DNA of 64,000 nucleotides from the NCBI RefSeq assembly GCF_019048845.1, contig NZ_CP077425.1, forward strand, positions 434,001-498,000. The letters run 5' to 3'. Made by a program: the position numbers and the translations under genes. The notes below the pieces were generated by a model, which was not told the origin of the DNA, searched no databases, and worked only from the letters and a program-made list of their open reading frames with translations. This document shows, piece by piece, positions 37,326-45,933 of the stretch. The stretch comes from Vibrio mimicus (GTDB lineage Bacteria > Pseudomonadota > Gammaproteobacteria > Enterobacterales > Vibrionaceae). How positions within the stretch are numbered: the stretch's first letter is position 1; the number at the start of each line of letters is the position of its first letter.

Positions 37326-38354
37326 TTATTTGATGAGTGTGCTGGCGCGACGTTTTAACTGAAAGCCCAAGTTCGTCACAGCTTCAAATCGATCACCTTT
37401 GATGGCATGAAGTAATTTTTCTGCGGCTCGGTTTCCCATCTTTTCATAGTCATATTCAGCACAACTCAAACTTGGGAAAGCATGCTCAGCCATACTTGAA
37501 CCTTCCAAGCTGATGATCGCTATATTACTAGGCACTTTGAGCACTCGGCGGTGGCACTCAAATAATGCACCAATCGCAATCTCTTCATGGCTGCACACTA
37601 AAGCATCGAGTGACGAATCTCTTAGCAACAATTTCGCCAAGCCTTCAGCCCCAAGTTGCGCCGATGGTGCCTCATGCGTAGTAAGGAAATGATCGGGTGT
37701 GAGATAGCTTTCAATCATGGCACTTTGCCAACCATGCAGTTTTTTTTGCAATGTAGAGTGATTGCCTCTTGCTCCAATAAAACCAATATTTTTAAAACCT
37801 TGCTCAATAAGGTGACGAGTACACAATTTGCCCACCTCAAAATAATCGACGCCAATATTCATGTATCGTGCGGCACTGTTTAACTCCGCAATTTCTAACA
37901 CATGGGCATTGGTCGAACTGAGCAATTGATGCGTGCGTTCACTATGGTGACTACCAAAAAGAACCACACCGGCAGGACGATCTTCCAAAAAAGTACAGAG
38001 CAGTTTTTCTTCCTGCTCAACCGAATAACCACTGTAGCCAAGCAAAAGCTGATAGCCCGCTTTATTGAGCGTGTGCTGAAAGTTTGGCAAAAAATGGGCA
38101 CACGATTTCTCTACCAATGATGGCAGTATTAAGGCTATAGAGTAACTTTCGGCGGAAGCCAAAGCACCAGCGGCTTTGTTTGGGATATAACCCAGTTCAT
38201 CAACGACTTGCTGAATTTTTTCTCTGAGTTTTTCTGAAACCAGATCCGGCGTTCTTAACGCGCGTGAAACGGTCATCGTGCCCACCCCCGCCTGTTTGGC
38301 GACATCAGCTAGGGTGACATTTCCTGTGCTTCTTCTTTTGCGAGTTTCGCTCAT
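37326..38354 (-). CDS. LacI-family transcriptional regulator of the adjacent PTS operon
   Basis: A 342-residue repressor from ATG 38354 (an upstream ATG would add 26 residues not seen in the family). The N-terminal helix-turn-helix is TLADVAKQAGVGTMTVSRAL at about 13-32, followed by the hinge helix ending LGYIPNKAAGALASA, which resembles GntR-type gluconate repressors. The rest is a periplasmic-binding-protein-like effector domain. It is transcribed away from the PTS genes. The gap contains three copies of a TAGCGCTA-centred palindrome, the size and symmetry of LacI-family operators. It probably represses the PTS operon and itself until the sugar is present. Confidence 0.88.
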   Translation of the reverse strand: MSETRKRRSTGNVTLADVAKQAGVGTMTVSRALRTPDLVSEKLREKIQQVVDELGYIPNKAAGALASAESYSIALILPSLVEKSCAHFLPNFQHTLNKAGYQLLLGYSGYSVEQEEKLLCTFLEDRPAGVVLFGSHHSERTHQLLSSTNAHVLEIAELNSAARYMNIGVDYFEVGKLCTRHLIEQGFKNIGFIGARGNHSTLQKKLHGWQSAMIESYLTPDHFLTTHEAPSAQLGAEGLAKLLLRDSSLDALVCSHEEIAIGALFECHRRVLKVPSNIAIISLEGSSMAEHAFPSLSCAEYDYEKMGNRAAEKLLHAIKGDRFEAVTNLGFQLKRRASTLIK

Positions 38355-38476
38355 TTCTACTTTGGCTATTTGACTGGATTTCAGGCTGCGGCATCTTACC
38401 ACAACGTGGGAATGAGCATGAGTGTAACGCATCCAAGTTTAAAGCCATCATACGAAAACCCTTGGATATCCTGAAA

Positions 38477-38523
38477 TGATAGCGCTATCACAAATAATGA
38501 TAGCGCTATCAGTTAGCGCTACC
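38477..38523. promoter_or_regulatory. Tandem LacI-family operators
   Basis: TGATAGCGCTATCA is perfect and palindromic at 38477-38490 and again at 38498-38511, 21 bases apart, so on the same helix face. A third, partial copy GTTAGCGCTACC lies at 38512-38523, 13 bases centre to centre from the second. Sites are between the regulator and the PTS operon. Confidence 0.85.
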
Positions 38524-38603
38524 ATTTGTGATCAATATCGGCTTTTCCTGACAAGATCATCGTTAGAGTAGCGCCATCAAAAATGACAAGTTGGAAAACG
38601 TTA

Positions 38604-39047
38604 ATGTTAAGTGAACTGATTACCTCAGACGTGATTCGCATCTACCCCAACGCAGTAGATTGGAAAGATGCGGTGCAGAAATCCTGTCAGGCACTGATCG
38701 ATAACGGTGCCGTAGAGCCACGTTATGTGGATGCTATTTTTCGTTCTCACGAAGAGTTAGGTCCTTACTACGTTGTAGGGCCCAGCATGGCAATGCCCCA
38801 CGCCAGACCAGAAGATGGTGTGAACCGCTTATCTTTGGCAATCACTGTGATCCAACAAGGTGTCCACTTCGATTCTGAAGGTAATGACCCGGTCAAAATG
38901 TTGGTAACGCTTGCAGCAACCGATAGCGAGAGCCATGTAGGCGCTATCGCTCAACTTGCTGAGCTGTTTATGAATGAAGAGCATGTAGAGCAAATCTGCA
39001 ATGCTCAAACCATCGAAGATGTCCTTGCGGTCATCAAAAACTATTAA
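38604..39047 (+). CDS. PTS sugar transporter, IIA component
   Basis: A 147-residue cytoplasmic protein of the mannitol/fructose-type EIIA fold. The phospho-acceptor is His66 in MAMPHARPE. I start at ATG 38604 (MLSELITSDVIRIYP, GGA upstream), the typical family beginning, over an ATG 21 bases earlier. It takes phosphate from HPr and passes it to the IIB encoded next. The operon order is IIA-IIB-IIC, as in ascorbate (Ula/Sga) type systems. It is regulated by the divergent LacI-type repressor. Confidence 0.88.
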   Translation: MLSELITSDVIRIYPNAVDWKDAVQKSCQALIDNGAVEPRYVDAIFRSHEELGPYYVVGPSMAMPHARPEDGVNRLSLAITVIQQGVHFDSEGNDPVKMLVTLAATDSESHVGAIAQLAELFMNEEHVEQICNAQTIEDVLAVIKNY

Positions 39048-39094
39048 CTCCTGTTTATCCCCCTACTGATATACAAGAAAACAAAAGGTACAGA

Positions 39095-39385
39095 ATGATG
39101 AAAATTATGGTTGTTTGCGGACATGGTTTGGGCACCAGCCTAATGATGGAAATGAGCATTAAGGCTATCGTAAAAGATCTCAATGTGGATGCGGTGGTCG
39201 ATCATATTGACCTGGGCAGCGCGAAAGGCACGGATTGCGATATTTTTATCGGCACCAACGATATTACCGACCAACTCAAGTCCCTTGGAGTCACACCTAA
39301 GATTGTGAGCTTGGCGAACATGGTTGACAAAGTCGCGATGAAAGAGCGTTTGTCTACGGCACTTCAAGAGTTGGGCGCACTGTAA
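39095..39385 (+). CDS. PTS sugar transporter, IIB component (UlaB-like)
   Basis: A 96-residue cytoplasmic protein with the phospho-cysteine loop VCGHGLGTSLMM (Cys at residue 8 counting from the first of two adjacent Met codons). This loop type occurs in the ascorbate and lactose/cellobiose IIB groups. It receives phosphate from IIA and phosphorylates the sugar held by IIC. It is 47 bases after IIA and nine bases before IIC. Confidence 0.88.
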   Translation: MMKIMVVCGHGLGTSLMMEMSIKAIVKDLNVDAVVDHIDLGSAKGTDCDIFIGTNDITDQLKSLGVTPKIVSLANMVDKVAMKERLSTALQELGAL

Positions 39386-39394
39386 GGGGGCGTT

Positions 39395-40651
39395 ATGGAA
39401 TTTTTCAATTTCTTAATGAATGACGTTCTATCCGAACCTGCGGTTTTGGTGGGACTGATTGCGCTGATCGGTTTGATCGCGCAGAAAAAACCTGTCACCG
39501 AATGCATTAAAGGCACGGTCAAAACCATTCTGGGTTTTATCATTCTTGGAGCTGGTGCTGGCCTTGTGGTGAGTTCGCTCGGTGATTTCGCCACTATTTT
39601 CCAGCAAGCCTTCGGCATTACCGGTGTGGTACCAAACAACGAAGCGATTGTCTCGATTGCCCAAGAAGCGTTTGGTAAAGAGATGGCAATGATTATGTTC
39701 TTCGCCATGTTGGTAAATATTCTGATTGCTCGTTTAACCCCTTGGAAATTCATTTTCTTGACCGGCCATCACACGCTGTTTATGTCGATGATGGTTGCCG
39801 CGATCCTTTCTTCTAGCGGTATGAGTGGTATACCTCTGATTGCTTTGGGTTCATTGGTCGTTGGCTCTGTGATGGTGTTCTTCCCTGCTATTGCTCATAA
39901 ATACATGAAGCAGGTAACTGGCTCTGATGATGTCGCGATCGGCCACTTCTCAACCCTTTCTTATGTGCTGGCGGGCTTTATTGGCAGTAAATTTGGTAAC
40001 AAAGCACACTCAACTGAAGAGATGGACGTACCTAAAGGTCTGCTGTTCCTGCGTGATACACCGGTAGCAATATCCTTCACTATGGGCATCATTTTTATGG
40101 TGACTTGTTTGTTCGCGGGCGGTGATTTTGTACGCGAAGTAAGTGGCGGCAAACACTGGTTTATGTTCGCGCTGATGCAATCCATCACCTTTGCTGGCGG
40201 CGTGTATGTCATATTACAAGGTGTGCGTATGGTGATTGCCGAAATCGTCCCGGCGTTTAAAGGCATCTCAGACAAACTGGTTCCTAATGCCAAGCCTGCA
40301 CTCGACTGCCCTGTCGTATTCCCATACGCACCGAATGCAGTGTTGGTCGGTTTCCTATCTAGCTTTGCCGCTGGTTTGCTAGGTATGTTCTTGCTGTACG
40401 TAATGGGTTTAACTGTGATTATTCCCGGTGTAGTGCCTCACTTCTTCGTGGGTGCGGCGGCAGGTGTATTTGGTAACGCCACTGGTGGTCGCCGTGGCGC
40501 AATCCTAGGGGCTTTTGCCCAAGGTCTGCTGATCACCTTCCTACCTGTCTTCCTGATGCCAGTACTGGGGGATCTTGGTTTTGCGAATACCACCTTCAGT
40601 GATGCTGACTTTGGTGCTGTTGGTATTTTGCTGGGTTTGATTGTTCGCTAA
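39395..40651 (+). CDS. PTS sugar transporter, IIC component (UlaA/SgaT family)
   Basis: A 418-residue polytopic inner-membrane permease. The N-terminal helices with QKKPVTECIKGTVKTILGF and the conserved TGHHTLFMS near residue 125 match the ascorbate-type EIIC (UlaA/SgaT). The substrate may be ascorbate or another aldose or polyol acid; there is no ulaDEF-type catabolic gene nearby, which normally identifies it. GGGGG precedes the ATG. A strong terminator closes the three-gene operon. Confidence 0.88.
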   Translation: MEFFNFLMNDVLSEPAVLVGLIALIGLIAQKKPVTECIKGTVKTILGFIILGAGAGLVVSSLGDFATIFQQAFGITGVVPNNEAIVSIAQEAFGKEMAMIMFFAMLVNILIARLTPWKFIFLTGHHTLFMSMMVAAILSSSGMSGIPLIALGSLVVGSVMVFFPAIAHKYMKQVTGSDDVAIGHFSTLSYVLAGFIGSKFGNKAHSTEEMDVPKGLLFLRDTPVAISFTMGIIFMVTCLFAGGDFVREVSGGKHWFMFALMQSITFAGGVYVILQGVRMVIAEIVPAFKGISDKLVPNAKPALDCPVVFPYAPNAVLVGFLSSFAAGLLGMFLLYVMGLTVIIPGVVPHFFVGAAAGVFGNATGGRRGAILGAFAQGLLITFLPVFLMPVLGDLGFANTTFSDADFGAVGILLGLIVR

Positions 40652-40673
40652 ACGATTCACTCAAACAAAGATC

Positions 40674-40706
40674 AAAAAGGCCGCCCGTTATACAGGCGGC
40701 CTTTTT
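40674..40706 (+). terminator. Terminator of the PTS operon
   Basis: AAAAAGGCCGCC pairs with GGCGGCCTTTTT across nine bases, ending in a T5 run. It lies between the convergent IIC and def genes. Confidence 0.9.
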
Positions 40707-40732
40707 ATTTTGAAACAATCGGTATGTCGCGA

Positions 40733-41239
40733 TTAGCGTGCGCGATTCTTCACATGTTTTTTGACTTTTTTCATCGCCATTTGCTGTTTCAGTGGTGATA
40801 GATAGTCGATAAACAGATTTCCAGAAAGATGGTCAATTTCGTGTTGCATGACAATGGCAAGGAAATCGCTCGTTTCGATGCGAAGTGGCTTACCATCACG
40901 ATCCAACGCTTCAACCACGACAGAGGTATAACGCTCCACATCAGCGTAGTAGTCCGGCACCGATAGGCAACCTTCTTGCCCCATCTCTTTATTGCTGCCG
41001 CTCACCACTTTCGGATTGATCAACACCATTGGCTCGTCACGATTGTCTGACAAATCAATCACCACAATCGCTTCTTCGCGACCTACTTGCGGCGCTGCCA
41101 GACCGATGCCGTTGTCCGTGGCGTACAGGGTATCAAGCAGATCGTCAATTAAGGTTTGTACTGAGGCAACATCCGTTACCTGTTTGGATTGAACTCGAAG
41201 TCTTGGATCGGGTGCAGTAAGAATCTCTAGAACAGCCAT
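40733..41239 (-). CDS. def: Peptide deformylase (probably the second copy)
   Basis: A 168-residue metal enzyme that removes formyl groups from nascent N-terminal Met. Three motifs are intact: GIGLAAPQ at 44-51, EGCLS at 89-93 with Cys91, and HEIDH at 133-137. I start at ATG 41239, preceded by AAGGA, giving the normal length; an upstream frame would add 72 unlike residues. In vibrios the main def lies in the fmt-rsmB cluster on chromosome I; this stand-alone chromosome II gene is probably a second, accessory copy, which could alter sensitivity to deformylase inhibitors. It lacks the fmt neighbour. Confidence 0.92.
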   Translation of the reverse strand: MAVLEILTAPDPRLRVQSKQVTDVASVQTLIDDLLDTLYATDNGIGLAAPQVGREEAIVVIDLSDNRDEPMVLINPKVVSGSNKEMGQEGCLSVPDYYADVERYTSVVVEALDRDGKPLRIETSDFLAIVMQHEIDHLSGNLFIDYLSPLKQQMAMKKVKKHVKNRAR

Positions 41240-41456
41240 GGTTTCCTTGGATGATAGGTTGAATAAAAATAACGCGGCGTAAGATAGTGTTTTATCTCCT
41301 ACTTGTAAACCTTGTCTCCCCTCCCCATGAACACCGAGTCTCAGATGCCAGCCCACAGCGTTTTTTTTTCGCACACCGTCAGTACCGACTTTAAAAATGA
41401 CTGAGAGTCGCCCAAGGGTAATCAAACTTAGAGAGAATAATGAATGTTCTAGCAAG

Positions 41457-41480
41457 AAAAAGGTCGCCTTACGGCGACCT
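41457..41480 (-). terminator. Terminator of the TagA-like gene
   Basis: AGGTCGCC pairs with GGCGACCT across four bases; the minus strand continues into a T5 run, 14 bases after the stop. Confidence 0.88.
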
Positions 41481-41494
41481 AGATACGGAGGTAC

Positions 41495-44326
41495 TTAGTG
41501 TTCACTACCACAACTTTCATGGTTGTGATCACTCTCAAGAACAGAGAATGTGCGGCTTACCGATGGCGAAGTCCAACCGCCAGAGTACTTCAGTGGTGTC
41601 CACCCTGAGCTGAATGTCCAACGATTCCCGTTTGACCAGTACACGTTCGGTAGTTGCGTACACTGCCCGCGGTCATTTACAAAACCCGTGCCATAGAATC
41701 CGTTATTATCAATCTGACACAATGGTTGACCATTTGAGTGCACAACGGGTTCACCACTCATGTCGGGGTTATAAATTGAAAGCCACTCAAATGTATTCCA
41801 TTCAGATTGTAGCGGTATTTTTGAACCATCTTGACGTCGATAAGAGATACTACTGCCCGCTTCACAACGTGCGTTATCACCTTGCTTCGCAACAAAACCA
41901 AAATACTGCTCACCATCTTCAAAGGTGAAACGGCACAAGTAAGGTCTTTCATCACCCATCGAATATTTCGCTACATTTGCGCGTTCTAAAAAGTTCAGTT
42001 GCTCAGCAGTGTTGATGTTCATCTCCAGACCATTTTGCAACCAACCTTGAGGCATATCGGATTGAGACATAAAGTAGTTTTCAAGGGGGTACATGTGGTT
42101 TGCATCACGATGTTTGCGTTTGCGAGCATCGACACCTACATGATGATAAGCCGCATTTTCTGGTTTATAGAAACCGTTGATATTGTCATCCATGTAAGGC
42201 AAGTCGCCTTTACGGATATGGTAGTTGGCCAGTTGAGTGATCAGTGGCTGCCAACCATTGCCACCATTAGCAAAACTGGTGTTATGACCATAACCCGGTC
42301 CTCGACCATCAAAACCATGACCAAATTCGTGGGCAATAATACCCCAACCACCGTAATAATGGGTATAGAACATCCATGTATCGACCCCTGTAATCGATGT
42401 GCCACCTAAACCGCCACCCATTTGGGTTACCCCTCCGTTGACATTAGGTCGAGCCATCAAAGAATCATAGTAATACTGATAATCTTCAGGGGTGAAGTAA
42501 CCACCTGGCTTTTGAACCGCACCCGCAGGACCGTGCATGTTGTAGCCAAAGATATGTTCAAAGTTAAACCACACGTGTTTGAACTCATCTTCAGATACCA
42601 TGTAAGCCAAATTGGTGAGAATAATCAGCCATTCACGCGCATAAAGAGCGTTCATCGCACGCCAACTGCCATCTTTATTCGGAGCAAAACGTACACTCCA
42701 TGTCGGCTTCAAGGCGGCCAGTTTTTGAGCAAAGACATCTGTATTTGAGCTAAAACGGTAATCAAACAGGTTGGTGTATTCCATAGAGCTGGAGAATACA
42801 CTTTCCAAATCAAGCTCACCGGCACCATCACTGGTATTGAACTGTCCAGTGCCAAAAGCATCAAGTGGCAGAGTAAACTGCGCATAAGCTGGAATACGGT
42901 CGAGATTCGCCAACACAACCCAATGATCAATGCCTTCCAGTTTCAATTCCAGATTGATATCAGTCAGCTCTACGGCGGCATAGCTGGTAACCTGTACAGT
43001 ATCCTTATCGAGCAATACGGTTTTTACAGGAGAGTTGATTTTTACCGAACGTAATGAGGGGTTGGTCAGGATATGATGCGGCTCATCCAGTGACAGAATT
43101 TCGCTAACAGAAAATGGTGCCAACTCATCAAATTTAAGTTTGGTGGTCTCTACTGAAACATTCGGGGTAAACGTTACGGCATTGGTACGTAATGCATCAA
43201 AACGAATTTCGTCTGCGGCTACAGTGATCAATTCATTATTCGTAAAATGTAGATCCTTCAGGCTACCCACCGATGTGCCATTAAGTTGAGTCACCGTTCG
43301 AATCGGATGGGTGAACTGGAAATGGTTGGCAACCACATCGCTCACCTTGTGCCACTCCAATTTGCCATTGCGGTTAACGATCAACTGTTCGCCATCTTTA
43401 TCGATTTTCTGCAGTTTCACATCAATTCGTTGTTCTGCTTGCAGCGGGATACCTGCCGCTATCGCAGATTCCACTTTGTTCAAGTCGTAGATGTAGTAGT
43501 TTTTGTTTTCACTCTGCACAAGCAGGTAGTGATCTAACACATGCATCTGCACCTTACGGTTGGAGTACTTACCTTCAAACTGTAAGGTGGCAACCTGCGG
43601 CGCACGTAAGTTATTTTCTGGTGTTGCATCTTGTTGACGATACACCTTGATTTTGTCTGACGCGTCAGCAATGACCACATAGTCACCCGTTGTCGTAACG
43701 GCTTGCGCATGCAGCAACGAATTTTTACCCGAGTAGCTACCGGTACCTAAACTCATTACGTGTTGGTGATTGTTATCTAAATCAAAAATATCGACACGGT
43801 TGGAAGAGAGTGATGCAACGTAAAGGAGGTTGTTGTCGATATAAAGTTCGTTGATCCGACGGTAAGTCGAAATACCAGAGCCGTGCGGAATGCCCTCAAT
43901 TTGCCCAAGCATGGTTCCTGTTTGTGCATCAAGAATCAATACCAGACCCGGCGTGGTGTCTTGTGTAACATAAAGTCGGCCTTGATAGCGTTCAATCGCC
44001 GTAATGTTCAACCCTGAAATACCGAGCATGTCACCGTTTAAGGTACGTCCACGCTCAAAATATTCTAGGTGAGTCGTGACGATATCGCCCTCAGGAGGAG
44101 TCACGTCATTACTCTCTTCAGAGACCCATACCCAAGGCGAATCCCAACTATTTTCAGTGATACCTGCTGGTGATTGGCCCGGATTAGCCCACCACTGGGT
44201 TTCATAGATGTTGCCATTGAAAGAGACTTGCTCTCCGGCTGGATAGTTTTGACTTGGATTATAAAGCTCTGCGGCTGACAAAGAGCCAGAGAGCATGATG
44301 GAAAGAGCAATCAAGTTTAGTTTCAT
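41495..44326 (-). CDS. Secreted TagA-like metalloprotease with chitin-binding module
   Basis: A 943-residue exported protein from ATG 44326 (an upstream GTG lacks a ribosome-binding site). Signal peptide 1-18. A CBM5/12 chitin-binding module is at about 20-70 (YPAGEQVSFNGNIYETQWW, with the conserved aromatic cluster). Residues 90-380 form a beta-propeller-like region. The C-terminal half holds a zinc-protease motif His666-Glu-Phe-Gly-His670 with GFDGRGPGYGH after it, as in TagA-related/M60-like proteins. In V. cholerae the TagA group includes a mucinase secreted by the type II system. The third zinc ligand is not certain. Its role could be mucin or glycoprotein cleavage on chitin or mucus surfaces. 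It ends with Cys-containing motifs. Confidence 0.8.
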   Translation of the reverse strand: MKLNLIALSIMLSGSLSAAELYNPSQNYPAGEQVSFNGNIYETQWWANPGQSPAGITENSWDSPWVWVSEESNDVTPPEGDIVTTHLEYFERGRTLNGDMLGISGLNITAIERYQGRLYVTQDTTPGLVLILDAQTGTMLGQIEGIPHGSGISTYRRINELYIDNNLLYVASLSSNRVDIFDLDNNHQHVMSLGTGSYSGKNSLLHAQAVTTTGDYVVIADASDKIKVYRQQDATPENNLRAPQVATLQFEGKYSNRKVQMHVLDHYLLVQSENKNYYIYDLNKVESAIAAGIPLQAEQRIDVKLQKIDKDGEQLIVNRNGKLEWHKVSDVVANHFQFTHPIRTVTQLNGTSVGSLKDLHFTNNELITVAADEIRFDALRTNAVTFTPNVSVETTKLKFDELAPFSVSEILSLDEPHHILTNPSLRSVKINSPVKTVLLDKDTVQVTSYAAVELTDINLELKLEGIDHWVVLANLDRIPAYAQFTLPLDAFGTGQFNTSDGAGELDLESVFSSSMEYTNLFDYRFSSNTDVFAQKLAALKPTWSVRFAPNKDGSWRAMNALYAREWLIILTNLAYMVSEDEFKHVWFNFEHIFGYNMHGPAGAVQKPGGYFTPEDYQYYYDSLMARPNVNGGVTQMGGGLGGTSITGVDTWMFYTHYYGGWGIIAHEFGHGFDGRGPGYGHNTSFANGGNGWQPLITQLANYHIRKGDLPYMDDNINGFYKPENAAYHHVGVDARKRKHRDANHMYPLENYFMSQSDMPQGWLQNGLEMNINTAEQLNFLERANVAKYSMGDERPYLCRFTFEDGEQYFGFVAKQGDNARCEAGSSISYRRQDGSKIPLQSEWNTFEWLSIYNPDMSGEPVVHSNGQPLCQIDNNGFYGTGFVNDRGQCTQLPNVYWSNGNRWTFSSGWTPLKYSGGWTSPSVSRTFSVLESDHNHESCGSEH

Positions 44327-44721
44327 TTTAGACGAGCTCACTTATTGATTAATTCGGGGGGTATAACCGTTATTTTTGTTATGCAGCCTGTGAATTTAAG
44401 GCGCAGCAACCCTCGGAATCTAAACGGCTAAAGCCGCAACAGATTCCGGAAATAGACAATGGGGTTACCGACTTATTATTAGTTACAGAATGGCATTTCG
44501 ACAGAATCTCCTCTTCAACAATGAGACAAGGGTTCCAACTCCATCGATGTTACATGGTAGAAATGAGATTTCGTGTCAGAAATTATGCAACAAGTACAGC
44601 ATTCAACCATCAGATAGCAACAAAAACACCAATTCAACCATTTGATATGTAAGAATTTACTGACAGCATATTGGTATCAAAAAGGAAAATGCCCAGGATA
44701 AATCATGAGCATTGAGAGAGA
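44327..44721. other. Promoter region of the TagA-like gene
   Basis: About 395 bases with no credible gene. AT-rich with a C-rich stretch near 44470. It should carry the leftward promoter of the TagA-like gene. No recognisable CRP, sigma-54 or Fur site. The lhgO transcript ends near here without an obvious T-run terminator. Confidence 0.35.
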
Positions 44722-45933
44722 TTAAATCATCGACTTTTCTGCGATTTTGTCGCACAGATATTCGCCGATTGGCATCGCGGAAGTGGCCGCGGGAGAAGGC
44801 GCGTTACACACATGCAAACTGCGCGGACTTTCGGCAAACAGAAAATCGTGCACCAGCGTGCCATCACTTAATACGGCTTGGGCACGAATGCCCGCGGGGT
44901 AAGGTTCAAGATCCGTCAGTTCAATACTTGGGCAGTATTTACGCACCAACTGTAAGTAACCCGCTTTCCACCACGAGTTTTTCATTTCGACCATGCCGGT
45001 TTTAAAGTGCTTGGCGCTCACCTTCCAAAAGCCGGGGAAGCGAACCATCTCCCACACATCGCGCAGGCTGACATTCCATCTGCCATAACCTTCACGCTTA
45101 AAACCTTGTACAGCATTGGGACCAACGGTCACGCTGCCATCAATCATGCGGGTTAAATGTACGCCGAGAAACGGTAATTCAGGATCCGGAATCGGGTAGA
45201 TAAGATGACGCACCACTTGGTTATGTTTGGGTGCCAAACGATAGTATTCACCACGATAAGGAATGATCTGAAAATCCGTCGGCAAACCGAGCATCTTGGT
45301 TAAGCGATCGGCCATTAAGCCTGAACAGGTGACCAGAAATTTGGCCTGATAACTCACTCGTTGGTTCTTCTGTTGGCAAGTCAGCGTGATCGAGGATGGC
45401 GTTTCTTCCAAGCCCACCACTTCAGTGCCAATTTTCACTTCGCCACCCAACTGCATAAAGGCTTCGGCCATTTTCTCAGTCACCAGACGATAATTGACGA
45501 TACTGGTCGCTTTCACCAAGATCGCCCCCAAGCCACGAATATTGGGCTCCGCCAGCTTCAACTGAACTGCATCAAGCTTTTCAACGTCGATCTGATTTTG
45601 TAAGCAGCGATCATAGAGAGCGTGCATGCGTTCGAGTTCTTGCTCATTCGTTGCCACCAATAACTTGCCGCAGTTTTCCACTGGAATATCGTGTTGCTCA
45701 CAAAACGCCAAGGTGCGTTCGACTCCGCGCTTACAAAAATCGGCCTTCAAACTGCCGGGGGCGTAATAAACCCCCGCATGGATCACCCCACTGTTGTGGC
45801 CGGTTTGATGGCGGGAGAATCCCGCCTCTTTTTCCACCAGCAGAATCGACTTTTCCGGATAACGCTGTTTCAGCTGCCAAGCCGTGGAGACGCCGACAAT
45901 CCCACCGCCAACAATCACATAATCATAAGTCAT
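44722..45933 (-). CDS. lhgO: L-2-hydroxyglutarate oxidase
   Basis: A 403-residue FAD-dependent enzyme that oxidises L-2-hydroxyglutarate to 2-oxoglutarate, feeding electrons to the membrane quinone pool. The dinucleotide-binding motif VGGGIVGVSTA is at 8-18, FSRHQTGHNSGVIHAGVYY at about 40-58 is the LhgO-specific signature, and GPNAVQGFKREGYG near 270 is also conserved. It overlaps the preceding TRAP gene by the four bases ATGA, so it is co-translated with the transporter. The context links its substrate to the TRAP import system, an inference. Confidence 0.92.
   Translation of the reverse strand: MTYDYVIVGGGIVGVSTAWQLKQRYPEKSILLVEKEAGFSRHQTGHNSGVIHAGVYYAPGSLKADFCKRGVERTLAFCEQHDIPVENCGKLLVATNEQELERMHALYDRCLQNQIDVEKLDAVQLKLAEPNIRGLGAILVKATSIVNYRLVTEKMAEAFMQLGGEVKIGTEVVGLEETPSSITLTCQQKNQRVSYQAKFLVTCSGLMADRLTKMLGLPTDFQIIPYRGEYYRLAPKHNQVVRHLIYPIPDPELPFLGVHLTRMIDGSVTVGPNAVQGFKREGYGRWNVSLRDVWEMVRFPGFWKVSAKHFKTGMVEMKNSWWKAGYLQLVRKYCPSIELTDLEPYPAGIRAQAVLSDGTLVHDFLFAESPRSLHVCNAPSPAATSAMPIGEYLCDKIAEKSMI

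Noticed and set aside
42422..42748. 108-residue plus-strand frame within the TagA-like gene
   Set aside because: It is antisense to a protein with strong motifs and has no independent signals.
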